Below are positions 51,701 to 63,654 of a stretch of DNA of 64,000 nucleotides, piece by piece. The number at the start of each line of letters is the position of its first letter. Within the stretch, counting starts at the first letter, position 1. The position numbers and the translations under genes are program-made. The notes beneath the pieces were generated by a model that saw only the letters and a list, made by a program, of their open reading frames with translations, ran no database searches and had not been told where the DNA came from. This stretch comes from Hermatobates lingyangjiaoensis. Taxonomy: Eukaryota > Arthropoda > Insecta > Hemiptera > Hermatobatidae. The stretch covers positions 682,001 to 746,000 of the forward strand of contig JAPFBL010000169.1 in the NCBI GenBank assembly GCA_026182355.1, given 5' to 3'.

Positions 51701-52340
51701 GTACGGAAGCTTGGAAGTGCATAAACTCTTTATACATACTATATGGTCGAGTATAGTCAATAAAGCAAAAAAATCTACAGCTTAATAAAGAATTTAAATG
51801 AGTGAAAAGGATTAATAGTAATAATAATTTGGAATGTATGTTATGGTCTCAAGAAGGGATTTGAGCAGGTACTGCACACATGAATGATAAACCTACATAA
51901 AAGTCACATTATGTGCACTGTGCACATGACACTGAGAGAGGTGGGGAATATGCTCAGAGCGACTCAAGTAGTTTCGCCATATCACACAAACTGTCCTATA
52001 ATGTGCCCTTTCACTTCGACACAAGGCTTCTATAATGAATTCTGCATACTTTTTAACTAAAAGTAAAGTATCCGTGTTAAGAACTTTCTTATTATGAGTC
52101 CAAGAAAGCTTTGTTAACTAGTATTTGTTAATTATGTAATTTATCTTTCCACTGAAACAAAAATAATTTTCTTTAACGTGTTTGCAAAACGAATTAAGAT
52201 AAGCAGTCAATTAGAATGACAAAAGCAATACTGTTCAGGTGGTTTAACCATTGTATTTTCAATAGACAAGAGTGCTATACGATAGGTTTATATACAGACA
52301 TGAAATATATATAATAATTCATACAATGTTTTCTTATATT
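51701..52340. other. Intron sequence
   Basis: Nothing recognised; a GTGCACTGTGCAC inverted word at about 51916. Confidence 0.4.
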
Positions 52341-53110
52341 GACGACATATATTCAACATTATTTTTCCCTCTTTATCAAGGTTTGGTCCAGCGTCAAACA
52401 GTGAAACACCTTTAAGCAGCCCTTATTACTACCTTGGTATTTTCCTATAGCAAAACTCTTCACATGAATGCTGTATTCAAATTAAACTATAGTAGTGAGG
52501 CTCCTAGCGAAAATTTTAAAAATCTCATATAATCTACATTGAAAATATATACCGATAACCAAAGTAAAATATATAGTTTACTAATTAGTAATTAAACATT
52601 ATTTTTGTAACTTCCCGTTTCTTTTTTTAAATTTTTTTAAAAATTTTTCTGAATTATGAAAAACTGTTACTGAACCTCCGCAAAACTGTCGCTAAAAGCA
52701 GAACTGCAGTTTGATTTGAATACAACGGACATGTAAAATACTTTTTGCAATAGAAATATATATATATATATTCATATAAGTAATGTAAATTATGCAGTTT
52801 TTTCATGTTACTGTAATCAATTTCTGATTTATATCTACAAATATGGACGAAATATAGGCTTAAACCTTGATAAGTAAAGAAAAATAGTGTAAATGTTATA
52901 AAAATTTAAGAATAAACATGAGAAACAAACAATTGAAAGACATACACAGTCTTTTATTTTCGGTTCAATCGTATTAAGCAGTAAAGAAAGAGGGGAAGCA
53001 AGACACCGTGTTAACGACGGATATAAACCCAATTACAGTTTGCTTCATCTCCCACTTTCTTCTTTCCTAACGATGGTTAAACCAAAAAATAATGATCGTA
53101 CATGTTTTTT
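52341..53110. mobile_element. Decayed PLE ends, two families
   Basis: 52365-52480 and 52820-52890 are inverted ends of the 43.1 kb family (GGTTTGGTCCAGCGTCAAAC; CTACAAATATGGACGAAAT). 52920-53100 is a degraded GAGA/TCTC-family palindrome. Cores are mutated beyond likely function. Confidence 0.45.
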
Positions 53111-53259
53111 TGATTGTTTATTCTTCAATTTTATTTCTGGACTAACATTTATCTGAAATGATCATTTTTCAATATTTTAATATATAAATTATATAATTTA
53201 TATTACATATGTGTTGCATATATGCATATAAAGTTCCAAATAGATAGAGACACATAAAT

Positions 53260-53420
53260 AAATTAAGAACATAGACTTAGAGTAATTTTGTATTTGAACC
53301 GTCATCAGGAAAGAGACAATAAGTGTGTGTTATAATTTATCTTTGTTTCTTTCTCTGTATTGAACTATACTTATCCGTTACGGATTCATTTTTCATCGCA
53401 AAAGTATATTCATATATCAA
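53260..53420 (+). mobile_element. PLE tail fragment, GAGA/TCTC family
   Basis: GTATTGAACTATACTTATCC and neighbours match the tail at 29330-29390. Confidence 0.45.
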
Positions 53421-54239
53421 CAAGATTGACAGAAATAACACGCATAAAAGAAATCAAAGAACTTGCTACTATATTATAACCTGTTTTGACTTTATATGTG
53501 TTCCTAAGCCTTTCGGCCATATAACCACCAAAAAATCAAATCAGGCCGACTAGTTTAACGTGCTGTTATAACGACTATATTATAAGCACGTCACTGTAAG
53601 GTAGAGAGAAGATAAAGTAGAGGATCCCTCTGAAGACAGCTGGAACTAGATTCCTTCCGTGAATCTAGTTTATTTAGTTCGTGGAATCATTTCATTTAAT
53701 TGGTAAAACACGAAATATTTCTTTTAAATTTAAAAAAAAAAGAAAAAAGCGCATACCTATTAACTTATGAAGAACTATAGAGAATTCTGAAGGATGAGTA
53801 AAATATTAAAGGAAGTTATAAATAAAAAAATTATGAATCTCTAATTTTGATGAAACTATATATATTAGTGTTCTACTGGTCCTAAGGGCTGTGCTCACAC
53901 ACTGGTTGACTGTTGTAACCAAGTATTCTTGTCTAACTGTCAGTGAGTTTGACACGAAAAACATTGTTCGTATTTGCATGTTCTTAACAGTCGAAATGGA
54001 GTACTCAAGTCAAACAGGCCTGATGTTTCGAGGCAAGGATTATGGATGTAGCATATACACATACTGCCTCATGGTTTACATCATAAAGTTCTCTGTTCAA
54101 GCTTGAAGACACTGTTTAATAACACCATTTATGGACTGACATACTTTTACCTTCACTCAACTTTTCTCTTAACTAGCCGTTGGCAATAACGTTAAACACT
54201 TAATATTGCTCCGTTGAATGGGAAATCACTTTTGAAAGC
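53421..54239. other. Intron with SINE scrap
   Basis: 53505-53560 (CCTTTCGGCCATAT, CAGGCCGACT) resembles the SINE-linked repeat at 25.55 and 58.92 kb. The remainder is not recognised. Confidence 0.4.
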
Positions 54240-54820
54240 TCAGAATGATAGCGGTAAAGGGGTTCGGTAGAATGGTTAGAATATTTCAAAGTCTCAGAAT
54301 AATAGTGGTCAAGGAGTTAGGTAGAAAGGTCAGAATATTTCAAAGGCTCAGAATAATATCGGTCAAGAACTTGAGCAGAATGGTTAGAATATTTCAAAGA
54401 CTCAGAATTACAATGGTAAAGGTGTTAGGTAGAATTGTTAGAATATTTCAAAGACTCAGAATAACAATGGTAAAGGATTTAGGTAGAATGGTTATAATAG
54501 TTCAAAGACTCATAATAAAAATGGTCAAGAACTTAGGCAGAATGGTTAGATTAGGCTCAGAATGACAATGGTAAAGGATTTAGGTAGAATCGTTAGAATA
54601 TATCAAAGACTGAGAATGACAATGGTAAAAGATTTAGATAGAATGGTTAGAATATTTGAAAGACTCAGAATGAAAATGGTCAAGAACTTAGGCAGAATGG
54701 TTAGAATTTTTCAAAGACTCAGAATGACAATGCAAGAACTTAGGCAGAATGGTTAGAATATTTCAAAGGTTGAGAATAATAGTGGTCAAGGAGTTAGGTA
54801 AAATGGTCAGAATATTTCAA
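54240..54820 (+). repeat. 54-bp tandem array
   Basis: Units with AGAATATTTCAAAGACTCAG about every 54 bp, a multiple of three, so two long frames (starting 54245 and 54562) read VRIFQRLRI-MVKDLGRM repeats. No start context, splice site or conservation argument supports coding. A later copy is disrupted by short deletions. Confidence 0.85.
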
Positions 54821-54821
54821 A

Positions 54822-55870
54822 GGCTCATAATGATAGTGGTCCAGATAAATAGATTAGAATATTTCAAAGTCTCAAATAGTAGTTAACAAGGACTTAGAAT
54901 GATCAGAATATTTCAAAGGCGCAAACGTTAGTGATAAAGGACCAAGTTATTATGATAAGAATATTTCAAAGGCTCATAATGATAGTGGTCCAGATAAATA
55001 GATTAGAATATTTCAAAGTCTCAAATAGTAGTTAACAAGGACTTAGAATGATCAGAATATTTCAAAGGCGCAAACGTTAGTGATAAAGGACCAAGTTATT
55101 ATGATAAGAATATTTCAAAGGCTCATAATGATAGTGGTCCAGATAAATAGATTAGAATATTTCAAAGTCTCAAATAGTAGTTAACAAGGACTTAGAATGA
55201 TCAGAATATTTCAAAGGCGCAAACGTTAGTGATAAAGGACCAAGTTATTATGATAAGAATATTTCAAAGGCTCATAATGATAGTGGTCCAGATAAATAGA
55301 TTAGAATATTTCAAAGTCTCAAATAGTAGTTATCAAGGACTTAGAATGATCAGAATATTTCAAAGGCGCAAACGTTAGTGATAAAGGACCAAGTTATTAT
55401 GATAAGAATATTTCGAAGGCTCATAATGATAGTGGTCCAGATAAATAGATTAGAATATTTCAAAGTCTCAAATAGTAGTTAACAAGGACTTAGAATGATC
55501 AGAATATTTCAAAGGCGCAAACGTTAGTGATAAAGGACCAAGTTATTATGATAAGAATATTTCGAAGGCTCATAATAATAGTGGTCCAGATAAATAGATT
55601 AGAATATTTCAAAGTCTCAAATAGTAGTTAACAAGGATTTAGAATGATCAGAATATTTCAAAGGCGCAAACGTTAGTGATAAAGGACCAAGTTATTATGA
55701 TAAGAATATTTCGAAGGCTCATAATGATAGTGGTCCAGATAAATAGATTAGAATATTTCAAAGTCTCAAATAGTAGTTAACAAGGACTTAGAATGATCAG
55801 AATATTTCAAAGGCGCAAACGTTAGTGATAAAGGACCAAGTTATTATGATAAGAATATTTCGAAGGCTCA
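54822..55870 (+). repeat. 149-bp higher-order tandem array, seven units
   Basis: GGCTCATAATGATAGTGGTC recurs at 54822, 54971, 55120 and 55269 and onward, an exact 149-bp period. Each unit contains three ATATTTC sub-motifs derived from the 54-bp array to its left. Units are nearly identical. Confidence 0.9.
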
Positions 55871-56143
55871 TAATGATGGTTGTAACAATAAACGCTTGGA
55901 TTTCAAATATTCTTCTGACCTGGATATTGTTGAGTGGAGGGACAGGTGGGTAGAGAACGTATCGGCTTCTCCCTCAAGTATTTTCGACATCACGAACTCT
56001 TAAGATTACTACTGTACTAAACCTGTGCGAGTCACAATCCAAGAGTACCTATCCAATGAGTACGATAATACGCCTAAGTAATACTAAAATAGGCGTGATA
56101 GCAAATAGCTATCCGTTCTGCATGTATAAAAAGAACATAAACG
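55871..56143. other. Intron sequence
   Basis: Nothing recognised. Confidence 0.4.
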
Positions 56144-56783
56144 CAGTGACTTAGTAATTATTTTTGCCTCCGGCAAGGTCGTATGATTTGCAACCCCTCC
56201 CCCTGATGGCCGTTAATAATCTGTTAACCTTTAAAATTCCAAAAAGTCCTCAAAGTATTTATTTTCATGGAATTACAATCAATGGTCCAATTTTAGACTG
56301 CTGTTATTAATCTCAGACTTTCATCTTATTACAGTACTTGTATACATATACAGTCATAATCAAAGAAAACTAAAGATTTTTTTAAAAAAAGACTTATAAT
56401 TCAATTAACAACAAATTGTTAAATTAAATTAACTGGCTATGAAAACAAATATCATAAAATTTTTAACCACTTTAAAAAAATAGTTTGAAAAATTTAAAAT
56501 ATTTTATTTCTAATTTGCATATATCATATATTGCATATAATTATATTATATATAATTATATATTTATATTATAATTTAAAGTTGAAAAATCTGTTTAAAA
56601 ACAGTATTACACACATAAATCATAAAAACAATTATGACCTTAAAAACTTATTTTGGTATAAAATTTCTGATTTTTCATTAACTTTTTATGATTTTAATTT
56701 TTTTGTATTTTATTTTTACACCCTCAAAATGCCGCCCCCTGGCACTTGGAACGGACCCCCCCCCCACCCCACTCATGCCATTG
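56144..56783 (-). mobile_element. DNA transposon copy with CAGTG-type ends
   Basis: Left end CAGTGACTTAGTAATTA and right end (minus) CAATGGCATGAGTGGGGTGG; subterminal poly-G/C. The interior matches 58187-58620 inverted (GTGTAATACT-TTTTAAACAG, TACTGTAATAAGATGAAAG). No clear target duplication and no ORF. Confidence 0.55.
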
Positions 56784-58186
56784 CTATGCCAAGGCATACA
56801 CGCTAAAACCCATTGCAAATGCATGTACAACATTTTGATTGTTAATACATATCAATACTAAACTGGAGATATAAATGAATGCATAATCAAGTCTGTTTTT
56901 ACTCAAGTTTAGGAGAAATAAATTATTCATACAGAATAGATCAGTCAAATAGCTGGTATTAAAGAATAAATTAAAACTGCTAAATTAATTTAACCTTTCA
57001 AAAAATATAACATGCAAATGAAATGAAACATCAATTTAGGATAGCTGGGAAAATAATAACTAATTTGAAGCTGTCTGATTTAATACAAGCGAAAGCAGAA
57101 GGGTTATCAATTTTAATGAATTGCAGGATCAAGCTGTGATTCAACAAAAGCCACCCGTATCGCTGCACTGTGGGCCAAAGTCACCCGCCCTCGAATACCA
57201 TTAAACTTAACCAACTAGCATAAGCTGCAATTCACCAGCCGTCATTCTTCTTGCTTCAATTCAACGAGTCTTTATACAGAATTTTACTTCTACTTACTGA
57301 TCCCTAGTTAAATATTTTAACTTTCAATTATAAATTCAAGAATTCAATTAAAATGATCTGTTTTTGAGTATTTATGTCCCTTGAGAACTATCCTTTCTAA
57401 GAATACTTAGGAGAGCCCAACACCTCTTTTTCTTCTTCTCTTGATGACGACAATGCCAAAATATAGAGATAAGAAACCTAAGAGAAACCTTGATAGGTTT
57501 AAGGCGAAAGAGTAGTATAAAGTGTGAATGTTTCATAGTAGTTAGTAAAGAATGATAGGTAGAGAATGATAAAAAGAGATAGAAAAATAAATGGGATTAG
57601 GAGTAGAAATAGTAAGAAAAGTAAAAAATGAGTAAGAAGGAGAAAGTAGAAGATAAAAGTGAAAATATAAACCAGTTAAAGAAAGTAAATCAGGCAGATG
57701 GAACAAAAAAGGGATATCAAATAAACAAAACTAATCTATATTACACTTCTCTTGTGTAATTGTATTCCAGATATGATTAAGAAACACGGGAATAATTACA
57801 AAAAAAGGAGATAAAGGGACATCCATTCATTAGTCAACATGAAAACACTGTAACTAATGAAAAGTGGAAATAAAGAATTGAATAAATGAAAGTTATAGAC
57901 TTTATAAGATTGGAGCCTTGTAGAGGGGATTTGAACATTTCTTTTTTTTTTTTTTTTTTTTTTGTTTTGTTTTACCTTTCCTAGAACTGTGCCTTTTCAG
58001 TTTGCCCTAAAGATATTTCATTTCTGCTTCATTATGACACAAGTAATTCGTGTCATTTCAATACCTCGATTAATCCATCAGTGAACTTTATTCAAGAACA
58101 TCTAAAGCAACGACTTTTCCTTTATATAACTATTTTTCTTTTTATTTTAAGGTATTTATTAGGGGTAGGACTGTGAAAATTCCTAG
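56784..58186. other. Intron sequence with poly-T
   Basis: Poly-T of about 34 at 57932-57965 and AG-rich sequence at 57530-57720; otherwise nothing recognised. Confidence 0.45.
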
Positions 58187-58625
58187 CAGTGGCGTACAAG
58201 GGGTGGGGGGGGGGGGGGGGCAAGCGGCTCGTGCAAGTGGGCGGTATTTTGAGAGGATAAAAAATAAAAATATTAAAATAGTAAAAAGCTAACAAAAAAA
58301 CTCAAAATTTTATACCAAAATGAGTTTGTAATTTCATTTTTGTTTTATGTTTCATGTGTGTAATACTATTTTTAAACAGATTTTCAACTAATTTTTCAAC
58401 TTAAAAATTAATTAATTTTTATTTTTCGGAACTAGTTTTTTAATGGGATTCAGAATTTATTATATTTATTTTCATAGCACCTTGATTTAATGTAATCATT
58501 TTTTTATGATTTGAATTATACGTTTTTATTTTGAAAAACCTTTGATTTTTTAAATGAGGACTGTCTGACTACTGTAATAAGATGAAAGTGTCACGAGAGC
58601 ACACACATAGGCCGACCATTGATTC
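58187..58625 (+). mobile_element. Second copy of CAGTG-type DNA transposon
   Basis: Starts CAGTGGCGTACAAGGGG, then a run of about 20 G, GGGCGGTATTTTGAGAGG, and the shared AT-rich interior to AAGATGAAAG at about 58585. Inverted relative to 56.1-56.8 kb. Confidence 0.55.
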
Positions 58626-58639
58626 TTCGAAATACCATA

Positions 58640-58875
58640 CCACAATGATAATTCTACATTGGGAGTTTTGAATTTTGGCGCTTTATACCACATAATGAAC
58701 ATTAGAGAGTTATACATTTTGTTTAACTCAAGTGTATTTAGAATAGGGAACCTTAACGAGTACTTGACATTGTATAGGCTCGAGACAGATATCTTAACAT
58801 CCTCTCCTATGGACGCCGTGTTTAGATTTATTCCGTGTGAATAAATCGAGACCATAGTGGGAATTGAATGTCGTA
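58640..58875 (-). mobile_element. tRNA-derived SINE, minus strand
   Basis: Minus strand: decayed box B near 58865 (ACATTCAATTCCC), GATTTATTCACACGG-like word, CTCGAGCCTATACAATGTCA, AGTACTCGTTAAGG. Confidence 0.58.
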
Positions 58876-59095
58876 TCTACCTGTTTTGGCATTATATCGC
58901 GCACCTAGCTTTTCAGCCATATCGCAGATCATAACATCAAAACAGACTGATGCCTTTTTTTACATGAAAGCTCTTTCGCCGCATCTCGGGAGCAACAAGC
59001 TCTAGCCGAGGATAGGGCAAACATAGCCTCCGAGACACGCCCGAGGTGGACCACGCGGAGGCGAGCCTTCCTGACCCTACATCACATAAAATAAA
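58876..59095. repeat. SINE-linked repeat
   Basis: Matches 25510-25610 inverted (TTTCAGCCATAT, GAAAGCTCTTTCGCCGCATC) and 31150-31175 inverted (CCGAGGTGGACCACGCGGAG). Confidence 0.55.
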
Positions 59096-59983
59096 ATAAT
59101 TCTACAAAAAAAACTCATGTAACAAAATATATATACAATGTCAAAAGGAGAAAAAGAAAATTACTTCAACTTATATGTTATAGCACTCCTGCAGTCTTCC
59201 TGATCCTGGCAATTTCATGCACAAACCTTACAAACTCTTTCCTGTGTATAGATAAAGCCGTTCTATAGGTAGTTTCCACGAACTTGTCGGTCTCTATCTC
59301 TTAATGGCAACGCTCTCTTGTGAGTCGAGCACGCGTCACTGTGCCACTCTGGCCCTTTATATCATAGATAAGGTCAGGGATGTTCCGAAGGGGTTACTCT
59401 TGCCAGATTGACCCGCACTCATTCAACCTCCCCTACACTTAAAGTGTAGGGCTCAAAAACCATTGCACTTGTATTCTCTGCTTCCTTGGTCCACAACTCT
59501 TCTTAACTTATGCACAACGGATCTAAATAATCCGTTACAACCATCTCTAACAAGTTAAGTTTGTTTGATTGATAACGAAAAAATAAACTGGAAGCTGAGA
59601 CGAATAAAAAATCCTATCAGAAGAAGAAATTTGAAAAGCCCTGATCAAAATGCGTGTAAAAACTTTTGGAACACTCAATGTTCATCGTCAGGTTATATCC
59701 TACTTGTATGGGAATATTTCGTTTTTCTTTTCCTCTCTAATCATGAGTAAATACCACTGCTTGCATAGCTTCTGCGTTATCCTTTAATTCATATTTATAA
59801 TTGTAGGCAATCTGTCTTGTAATCTGATAGCGCTTCTGTCACAAATATGCAATTCACTTACGTAAAATCAACAAGAACAGAGTAATTGATTGAAAATGTG
59901 TGGACAAGTTATGGCTCATCTCCCTACGTTAGCCCCAACATATTGACATTTATAATACTACAAAAAATAAACTATAAATTTAC
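59096..59983. other. Intron next to collagen exon
   Basis: The segment at 59190-59480 is less AT-rich but shows no frame or motif I recognise. CCTACACTTAAAGTGTAGGG at 59430 is a perfect short hairpin. Confidence 0.45.
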
Positions 59984-60079
59984 CTGGGTAAGAGGGCATG
60001 AAGGCTGGGTCTTCGCTGTGAATTAGGTGACTGACGGAAGGTCCCGGGGGACCTGGGGGGCCTGGGATCCCTGTGTCCC
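59984..60079 (-). CDS. Collagen exon, short helix end plus non-collagenous segment
   Basis: This is an internal exon of 96 nt on the minus strand. The acceptor is TTTGTTGTAG and the donor is CCAG before GTAAAT. It begins with two bases that close a Gly codon, encodes GDT, GIP, GPP, GPP, GPS, then an 18-residue non-helical stretch starting VSHLIHSEDP and ending in SYPG, where the last Gly codon is split by the intron. This is a classic NC interruption between two triple-helical blocks, as in multiplexin (XV/XVIII), FACIT or transmembrane collagens. I do not recognise the NC sequence well enough to name the type. An in-frame extension upstream of the acceptor is intronic. Confidence 0.82.
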
Positions 60080-60239
60080 CTACAACAAACACACCACATA
60101 TTAAACGAGAATTCTTCATTTCATAATCCCTTGAGAAGTGCAAAAGGAGGCTTATCAATAGAAAATACGACGTAACATTCAACCAAACCTGCTTCAAAAA
60201 TATACACATACAGAACACACAGATGTACAAAAAGTGTAC

Positions 60240-60850
60240 AATAAATATACACATATCAAAATAAAACATACAGGACAATAAGAACACACAGAAATGAAAC
60301 AAAAACTCACTACTATATTTCGATAGTAGTCATAGGCCTTGATAGGCCTCGTCATCAAGAAGATAGAAGCGAGTCGCTCCGAAGGTAAACAACGACTGGC
60401 TCCAGTCTAGTCGAAGCTTTTGTCCGGTTAAGATTGTTGTTCCTTTAAATAATGTAAATTTAATTTTCTTAGTAAAAAAAAATCATACTTCTGCCTATGA
60501 AAAAGGTTTTGAAATAAAACAGAAACGTCGACCATGAGATTTATATAGAAATATTGTTAAAAGTACCGTGGTACAAAATAAAAGTCTTTGTGTCTACAAA
60601 AACAATAATTTATATAAATGTAAACAATAACTAAAACGGTTTTAGTAATAGTCTTAATTGCAAAAACATGTTTTTTAGCCCTGAGGAAGAGATAAATATA
60701 TGTTGAAACGTTAGCGAAGGAAGTCGTTTGAATCCTATGATCTAAATTCTATATGTATATATATATATATATAAACAAAGATTTCACAATAAACATGTTA
60801 AATTAAAGTCATCGTCTAAACCACGTGACATTGTTACTTAACTGATTTAT
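60240..60850. mobile_element. Cluster of PLE ends
   Basis: 60290-60365 minus: AGTAGTGAG family, with an enlarged stem II region (GATAGGCCT and AGGCCTTGATAGGCC duplicated). 60400-60545 plus: PLE-B 3' end with an internal deletion (GTCGAAGCTTTTGTCCGG, GAAACGTCG). 60676-60716 plus: CTGAGGA, A, stem, GAAA, ACGT, T, AGC. 60775-60830: PLE-A tail scrap. Confidence 0.55.
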
Positions 60851-61417
60851 CTAGACTATTACTAGATAAATACTAATATAATAGTTATATTGTACTTGTA
60901 AATGTATAACCAAATCCATCTAATGGGATTAGAGACCACAAAACATATATGTATATTGATAGTAACTCTTTATTAATGAAATTAAGACTCTTTAAAGACT
61001 GTTTAAGACCTTTATTTTGATCTTATGATAAAGGTTTTATAGCTTACTTTCCATTTTGAGGTATGTATTCAAATGAATATATTCTTGAAATGAGAATAAA
61101 TCATGAAAGACATTTTAACTGAAGCAATTCAATCATCAGAGTAATGTTACATATCAATATATTTCATATTAATTTGATTACAGACGTATTTTAAACATGG
61201 TATTTTAACGCTGCACATTTTTAAATATATTCCGCAGATTTCAATTTTTTTTTTTATGTACAATTTAATTAATTAAGAAAAATCGTGAGTGGTCTACTAG
61301 GAATATTATTATAAGAGAAGCAAACATATTACCAAACTCATTGACAACCACTTTAATTAATTAATTGATTTTACTTTAGCTATCTTCAGTGGTTGTCTGT
61401 ATCTATCCCTTTTTTTT
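60851..61417. other. AT-rich intron sequence
   Basis: Nothing recognised. Confidence 0.4.
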
Positions 61418-61603
61418 AACATGACGACATGAAATGATTTTGGCTGGTACATACTTAACGCTTTCCCTATTTTCCATTATAATTATAACGTGACATGGGA
61501 TGAATATTATAACATGACGACATGAAATGATTTTGGCTGGTACATACTTAACGCTTTCCTTATTTTCAGTTATAATTATAACGTGACATGGGATGAATAT
61601 TAT
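61418..61603. repeat. 93-bp tandem duplication
   Basis: AACATGACGACATGAAATG starts at 61418 and 61511; the copies differ at two or three bases. Confidence 0.9.
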
Positions 61604-61696
61604 TGTTTACATTTACTATTAACATATAGATGCACGCATAAAGGTATAACTCTGCAAAAAACCTATGTATACTCACAATCTCACGAAGCAACTAAG

Positions 61697-62092
61697 TTTG
61701 ATTTTTAAATTAGTAATAGTTCTGAGTTCTTTTTCAATTTAAGAGTAAATCTTAATAATATCAATGAAAATGGGAATGAATTTAGTTACTGGAACATATT
61801 TAATACATTCAATAAGGCTTTTGAAACGTTTGATTTTTAAATTAGTAATAGTTCTGAGTTCTTTATCAATTTAAGAGTAAATCTTAATAATATCAATGAA
61901 AATGGGAATGAATTTAGTTACTGGAACATATTTGATACATTGAATAAGGCTTTTAAAACGTTTGAGTTTTAAATTAGTAATAGTTCTGAGTTCTTTTTCA
62001 ATTTAAGAGTAAATCTTAATAATATCAATGAAAATATGAATCAATTTAGTTACTAGAATATATTTTATATATTCAATAAGGATTTTGAAACA
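61697..62092. repeat. 132-bp tandem triplication
   Basis: TTTGATTTTTAAATTAGTAA starts at 61697, 61829 and (TTTGAGTTTTAA) 61961. The third unit is more diverged at its end. Confidence 0.9.
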
Positions 62093-63088
62093 AAAATTAT
62101 AATTATTTACCAAATTAATGAGTATTAATGCGAATATTAATTTAATGAGAAAATTTAAAAAAAAGGTGTCAGTTTATTAAATTTTTTAATGTAGAGGTTA
62201 AATTGAAATGGTTTATCTGGATCTATGAAGATTCTAAAAGGGTCTTAGCTGGATGACTATTGATTTCTGTTGTCCAACCAATTCATTCAATGACTGTTCA
62301 ATTATCATTCTCTCTCTCTCTCTCTCTCACTCATCATTAAATAGAGTTCTATATTAACTTCCTCTCTCTTGCGAGAGACGAGTCACAAGTAAATTTCCGG
62401 TTATGTTGACAACGTGTCAACAATTGTTTGAATACAAACATTTGTTTGTTCTTTGTTATACAATTAAAATTCAACTAAGCGTAAGCAATTGTATTCATTT
62501 ATTTCTGAATAGACTCATTTCTGTCATTATTTAACAATTTTATTATCTTTCTGCTTAAATAATAATTTGCGAACAATAATATCTATTTCAAAAGCAAGAT
62601 ATTTCCTGAAGAGAAATATACGTGTTTTTTTTTTTCAGCCCCATTTCAAACAAGCTTCTGCAGTGTTGCCTAACTGGAGATTTATATACGTTTAATTGAT
62701 ATCTTTAATAACAATAGCAAAAGATAACGTAATCAATTGGGTTATGTCATCATTTCTTAAAAATAAAAGAATGTTTATCCTAAGAAGAAAAAAAAAAGAT
62801 TAAGTATTTTATTGAAATTTGAAGAAAACTTTTCTCATTAAGTTACTGTGAAGCAATCAAGAAATGAATAAATCTATTTCTTTTTTAATCAAGCGATGAC
62901 AATACATATTCATGAAACAAGTAATTAATCTGAAGTTATGAATCAATAAATATTAGCTTATATTAAAAGCGAAAGATTTCATTTCATCGAAAAATATAAT
63001 ATTCCATAATTAACTCTTTAATTTAAGAAGAAATAAAGCGGCATCTGCGGCACTAGATTACTTTCAACGACGGTATTTTAATCATTCA
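62093..63088. other. AT-rich intron sequence
   Basis: A (TC)n run at 62311-62329; nothing else recognised. Confidence 0.45.
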
Positions 63089-63089
63089 C

Positions 63090-63420
63090 TTTATAAGAAT
63101 TTCATTTTTTACTTTACTGTAAGTAAAAAGTATAGCGATCATAAATAAATCCGATCTGGAGATTTTGACGTTTTTACATGTTATGAGGTCCTCAAAGTCC
63201 TTTGTTAACGTTTTTTCCATGATGTCTGTTTGTGGATGGGTGTTGTCCAATATTTGATAGGCACGCTGCAATCCAAACCATTTGATGGATCAAATTCATA
63301 TTTTACACAAAGATAGACAAGACTATACGGTATAGATGTACCCAGTTGTTTGGAGGTGATATTGCCTGATAGGAAAGTAACTTTTTTTTTTTTGCGAAAA
63401 CGTGTTTTTAGACAACTTGC
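63090..63420 (+). mobile_element. DNA-transposon family fragment
   Basis: TTTTTACTTTACTGTAAGTA, GGAGATTTTGACG, ATGAGGTCC and TTTGATGGATCAAATT match 19.64-19.85 and 23.29-23.52 kb. Confidence 0.58.
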
Positions 63421-63437
63421 CAGAACTGTTTACTCTA

Positions 63438-63600
63438 GTGTAGCGTTTCCCAAAGTAGGCGGTGGTTTGATATAACCAAAAATAGGCGGTTGGGGGGCGG
63501 TAACGCAAAAATATGTGGTTTGGGGGGCGGTAACTAAAAAATAGATGGTTGGTGGCGACAGTGTAGCTAATGTAGCAGCTGGCTGCTACAATACTTACAC
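63438..63600. mobile_element. Remnant of hAT MITE family
   Basis: GCGTTTCCCAAAGTAGGCGGT resembles the 33.3 kb end; GGGGGGCGGTAAC is repeated twice. The other terminus is not found. Confidence 0.45.
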
Positions 63601-63654
63601 CTTCGTCCCAAACTGTTGGCGGTAACAATCAAAAACCATACAAGTAATAAAAAT

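Larger units (their letters stand above)
2469..60079 (-). other. Partial collagen gene: three exons and two giant introns
   Basis: Three short exons on the minus strand encode Gly-X-Y repeats. Transcription order is 60.0 kb, 25.2 kb, 2.5 kb. Codon phases fit exactly: the first exon ends with one base of a Gly codon, the second starts with the other two bases and ends in phase 0, and the third starts and ends in phase 0. That agreement suggests one gene with introns of about 34.7 kb and 22.5 kb, although small exons between them could have been missed. The triple helix has breaks, as in multiplexin, transmembrane or other non-fibrillar collagens; I cannot choose a type. The 5' end lies beyond the right edge and the 3' end beyond the left edge. 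Nearly every other feature in the window sits inside these introns. Confidence 0.75.

Noticed and set aside
54245..54756. Plus-strand frames of 106 and 64 codons with VRIFQRL-MVKDLGR repeats
   Set aside because: The 54-bp period is a multiple of three, so an open frame follows from the repeat. There is no splice or start context.
56730..56775. C-rich block as another collagen exon
   Set aside because: No Gly-X-Y periodicity on either strand; it is the GC-rich end of a DNA transposon.
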